A DNA stretch of 6,336 bases. Source: Bacteroidetes bacterium UBA4009 (GTDB taxonomy: Bacteria; Bacteroidota; Bacteroidia; NS11-12g; UBA9320). Of the stretch, positions 5,234 to 6,336 are shown in pieces. Where the stretch lies: positions 5,333-11,668 of the forward strand of contig DGBH01000061.1 in assembly GCA_002384205.1 (NCBI GenBank). The letters run 5' to 3'. Positions within the stretch are counted from its first letter, which is position 1; the number at the start of each line of letters is the position of its first letter. Below the pieces are notes generated by a model. The model searched no databases. It was given only the letters and a program-made list of their open reading frames with translations, and was not told the origin of the DNA. The position numbers and the translations under genes are program-made.

Positions 5234-6336
5234 TTGTTTAGAATAGGATATACCGTTACTACGTATGTTGCGCAATATATATTGCCAGTAGCAGCACTTA
5301 TTTCTCCAAAACTAAAGGATTTTTTACACCAACGAAAACACGCAAAACCGCCTTTAAAAGGACCTGTGAAGTTTTGGATACACGCCGCTTCATTAGGAGA
5401 ATATGAAATGGCATTGCCACTTCTGGCTAAGCTTTTGCCCAACGGACATCTGGAAGATATACTGATTACTATTTTCAGTCCAAGTGGCTACACTCAGGCG
5501 ATAAAAGGAAAATATGCTTCTAGGTTGATGTATTTACCGCTTGATACTGCCGCTAATGTATCTCAGTTTTATCACGATTATGCGCCACAAAAAGCAATTT
5601 TTATACGTTATGATTTTTGGTTTCACTTCATTAATGAAGGACAAAAGAGAGGCGTGGAGTTTTATTTGGTGAATGGTCGATTTAGGCCAAACCATTTTGT
5701 ATTTGCGTGGCATGGAAAGCCTTACTTACAATTGCTTAAGCGATTTAAGGGAATTTTTACTTCGGATACTAAAAGTGCAATTTTACTGAAGGATAACGGA
5801 GTGGCTGCAGCATATCTAGGAGATACACGATTTGACAGAGTAGACGCCATCGCTCAAACAGCGAAGCGATATGTGGATATTGAGCAATTTAAAGGAAATA
5901 GAAAACTGCTTATGGTGGGCTCTTCTTGGGAAGCAGAAGAACTATTGACCACACAATTACTGGAACGTAAACTTGATAATCTAGCCATTATTATAGCACC
6001 GCATGATCTTAAAAGAGCAAATGAAATTGCCCATAAATTGCATGAATTTTCTCCCAAGAAATATACAGAGGGTGTTTTTAACGCATCAGATCAAGTCCTG
6101 ATTTTAGATACTATGGGTATGCTCTCTTCCATGTATCAATATGCTGATTTTGCGCTTATTGGTGGGGGATTTTCGGGTGCATTACACAACATTTTAGAAC
6201 CGGCTATTTGGGGTTGTTATCTTTCTTTTGGTCCCAAAATTTCTAAATTTCCAGAGGCACAAGAGTTTGTAGACCAGGGATTTGCTATGGTTATTAACTC
6301 CGACGAAACCTGGGTAAAGCAGCTGAGTCATTTGCT
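5234..6336 (+). CDS. waaA: 3-deoxy-D-manno-octulosonic acid (Kdo) transferase, 3' end truncated by window
   Basis: WaaA (KdtA) transfers Kdo from CMP-Kdo to the lipid A precursor on the inner face of the cytoplasmic membrane. The frame opens after an in-frame TAG at 5222-5224 and contains no ATG before the conserved domain, so TTG 5234-5236 is the likely start. It gives MFRIGYTVTTYVAQYILPVAALISPKLKDF, which fits the family's membrane-associated N-terminus. Visible blocks are IHAASLGEYE (49-58), where E56 matches the proposed catalytic base, TIFSPSGY, YLPLDTAANVSQF, IRYDFWF (124-130), LVNGRF, GSSWEAEE (229-236), IIAPHDLKRANEI, ADFALIGGGFSG, HNILEPAIWG (318-327) and FGPKISKFPEAQEF. These form the two GT-B domains of family GT30. 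The window holds 367 codons, against about 410-430 in the family. D127 in YDFW replaces the Glu I expect there. Confidence 0.93.
   Translation, partial: MFRIGYTVTTYVAQYILPVAALISPKLKDFLHQRKHAKPPLKGPVKFWIHAASLGEYEMALPLLAKLLPNGHLEDILITIFSPSGYTQAIKGKYASRLMYLPLDTAANVSQFYHDYAPQKAIFIRYDFWFHFINEGQKRGVEFYLVNGRFRPNHFVFAWHGKPYLQLLKRFKGIFTSDTKSAILLKDNGVAAAYLGDTRFDRVDAIAQTAKRYVDIEQFKGNRKLLMVGSSWEAEELLTTQLLERKLDNLAIIIAPHDLKRANEIAHKLHEFSPKKYTEGVFNASDQVLILDTMGMLSSMYQYADFALIGGGFSGALHNILEPAIWGCYLSFGPKISKFPEAQEFVDQGFAMVINSDETWVKQLSHL

Noticed and set aside
5131..5442. Minus-strand open frame of 103 codons across the barrel gene/waaA junction
   Set aside because: It is antisense to two better supported genes, and the waaA frame under it encodes the conserved HAASLGEYE motif.
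1..6336. CRISPR array, insertion sequence, toxin-antitoxin or defence module
   Set aside because: No regularly spaced repeats, transposase, small coupled gene pair or defence domain was found on reading either strand.

Overview
The window looks like a chromosomal segment of a Bacteroidota bacterium, probably a flavobacterium-like lineage. It is AT-rich. Two of its promoters carry the Bacteroidota -7 consensus TAnnTTTG close to a gene start, and a third precedes the tRNA gene. Its genes lack clear Shine-Dalgarno sequences, and the AccA, KdtA-type and nucleotide-sugar proteins have the sequence character of that phylum. The species cannot be named from the sequence alone.

Layout, left to right. 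(1) Bases 1-867, minus strand: most of accA, the carboxyltransferase alpha subunit of acetyl-CoA carboxylase, with its C-terminus cut off by the window edge. (2) Bases 868-1270: a roughly 400-base stretch with no credible gene, holding the accA promoter, a small cluster of ACTGTATA repeats and a weak inverted repeat. (3) Bases 1271-1461, minus strand: a complete tRNA-Asp(GUC) unit with a canonical promoter, the tRNA, and a factor-independent terminator 1 base after the mature 3' end. (4) Bases 1483-4348, minus strand: a tightly packed three-gene nucleotide-sugar operon. Its order in transcription is ugd (UDP-glucose 6-dehydrogenase), a UDP-glucuronate decarboxylase (UDP-xylose synthase type), and a WbpD/WlbB-like left-handed beta-helix N-acetyltransferase. 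The genes are 1 and 3 bases apart. (5) Bases 4349-4479: a short divergent intergenic region. (6) Bases 4480-6336, plus strand: an unnamed predicted outer-membrane beta-barrel protein, followed 4 bases later by waaA (kdtA), the Kdo transferase of lipid A/LPS core synthesis. waaA probably starts with TTG and runs off the right edge.

The common theme is the cell envelope. AccA feeds fatty acids to membranes and lipid A, WaaA adds Kdo to lipid A, and the ugd operon makes activated sugars (UDP-GlcA, UDP-xylose and possibly an acetamido sugar) for surface glycans. No mobile element, CRISPR array, defence system or clearly new system is visible. The points most worth a second look are the biochemical mismatch between the acetyltransferase and its two operon partners, the beta-barrel protein paired with waaA, the probable TTG start of waaA, and the short repeats beside the tRNA unit.
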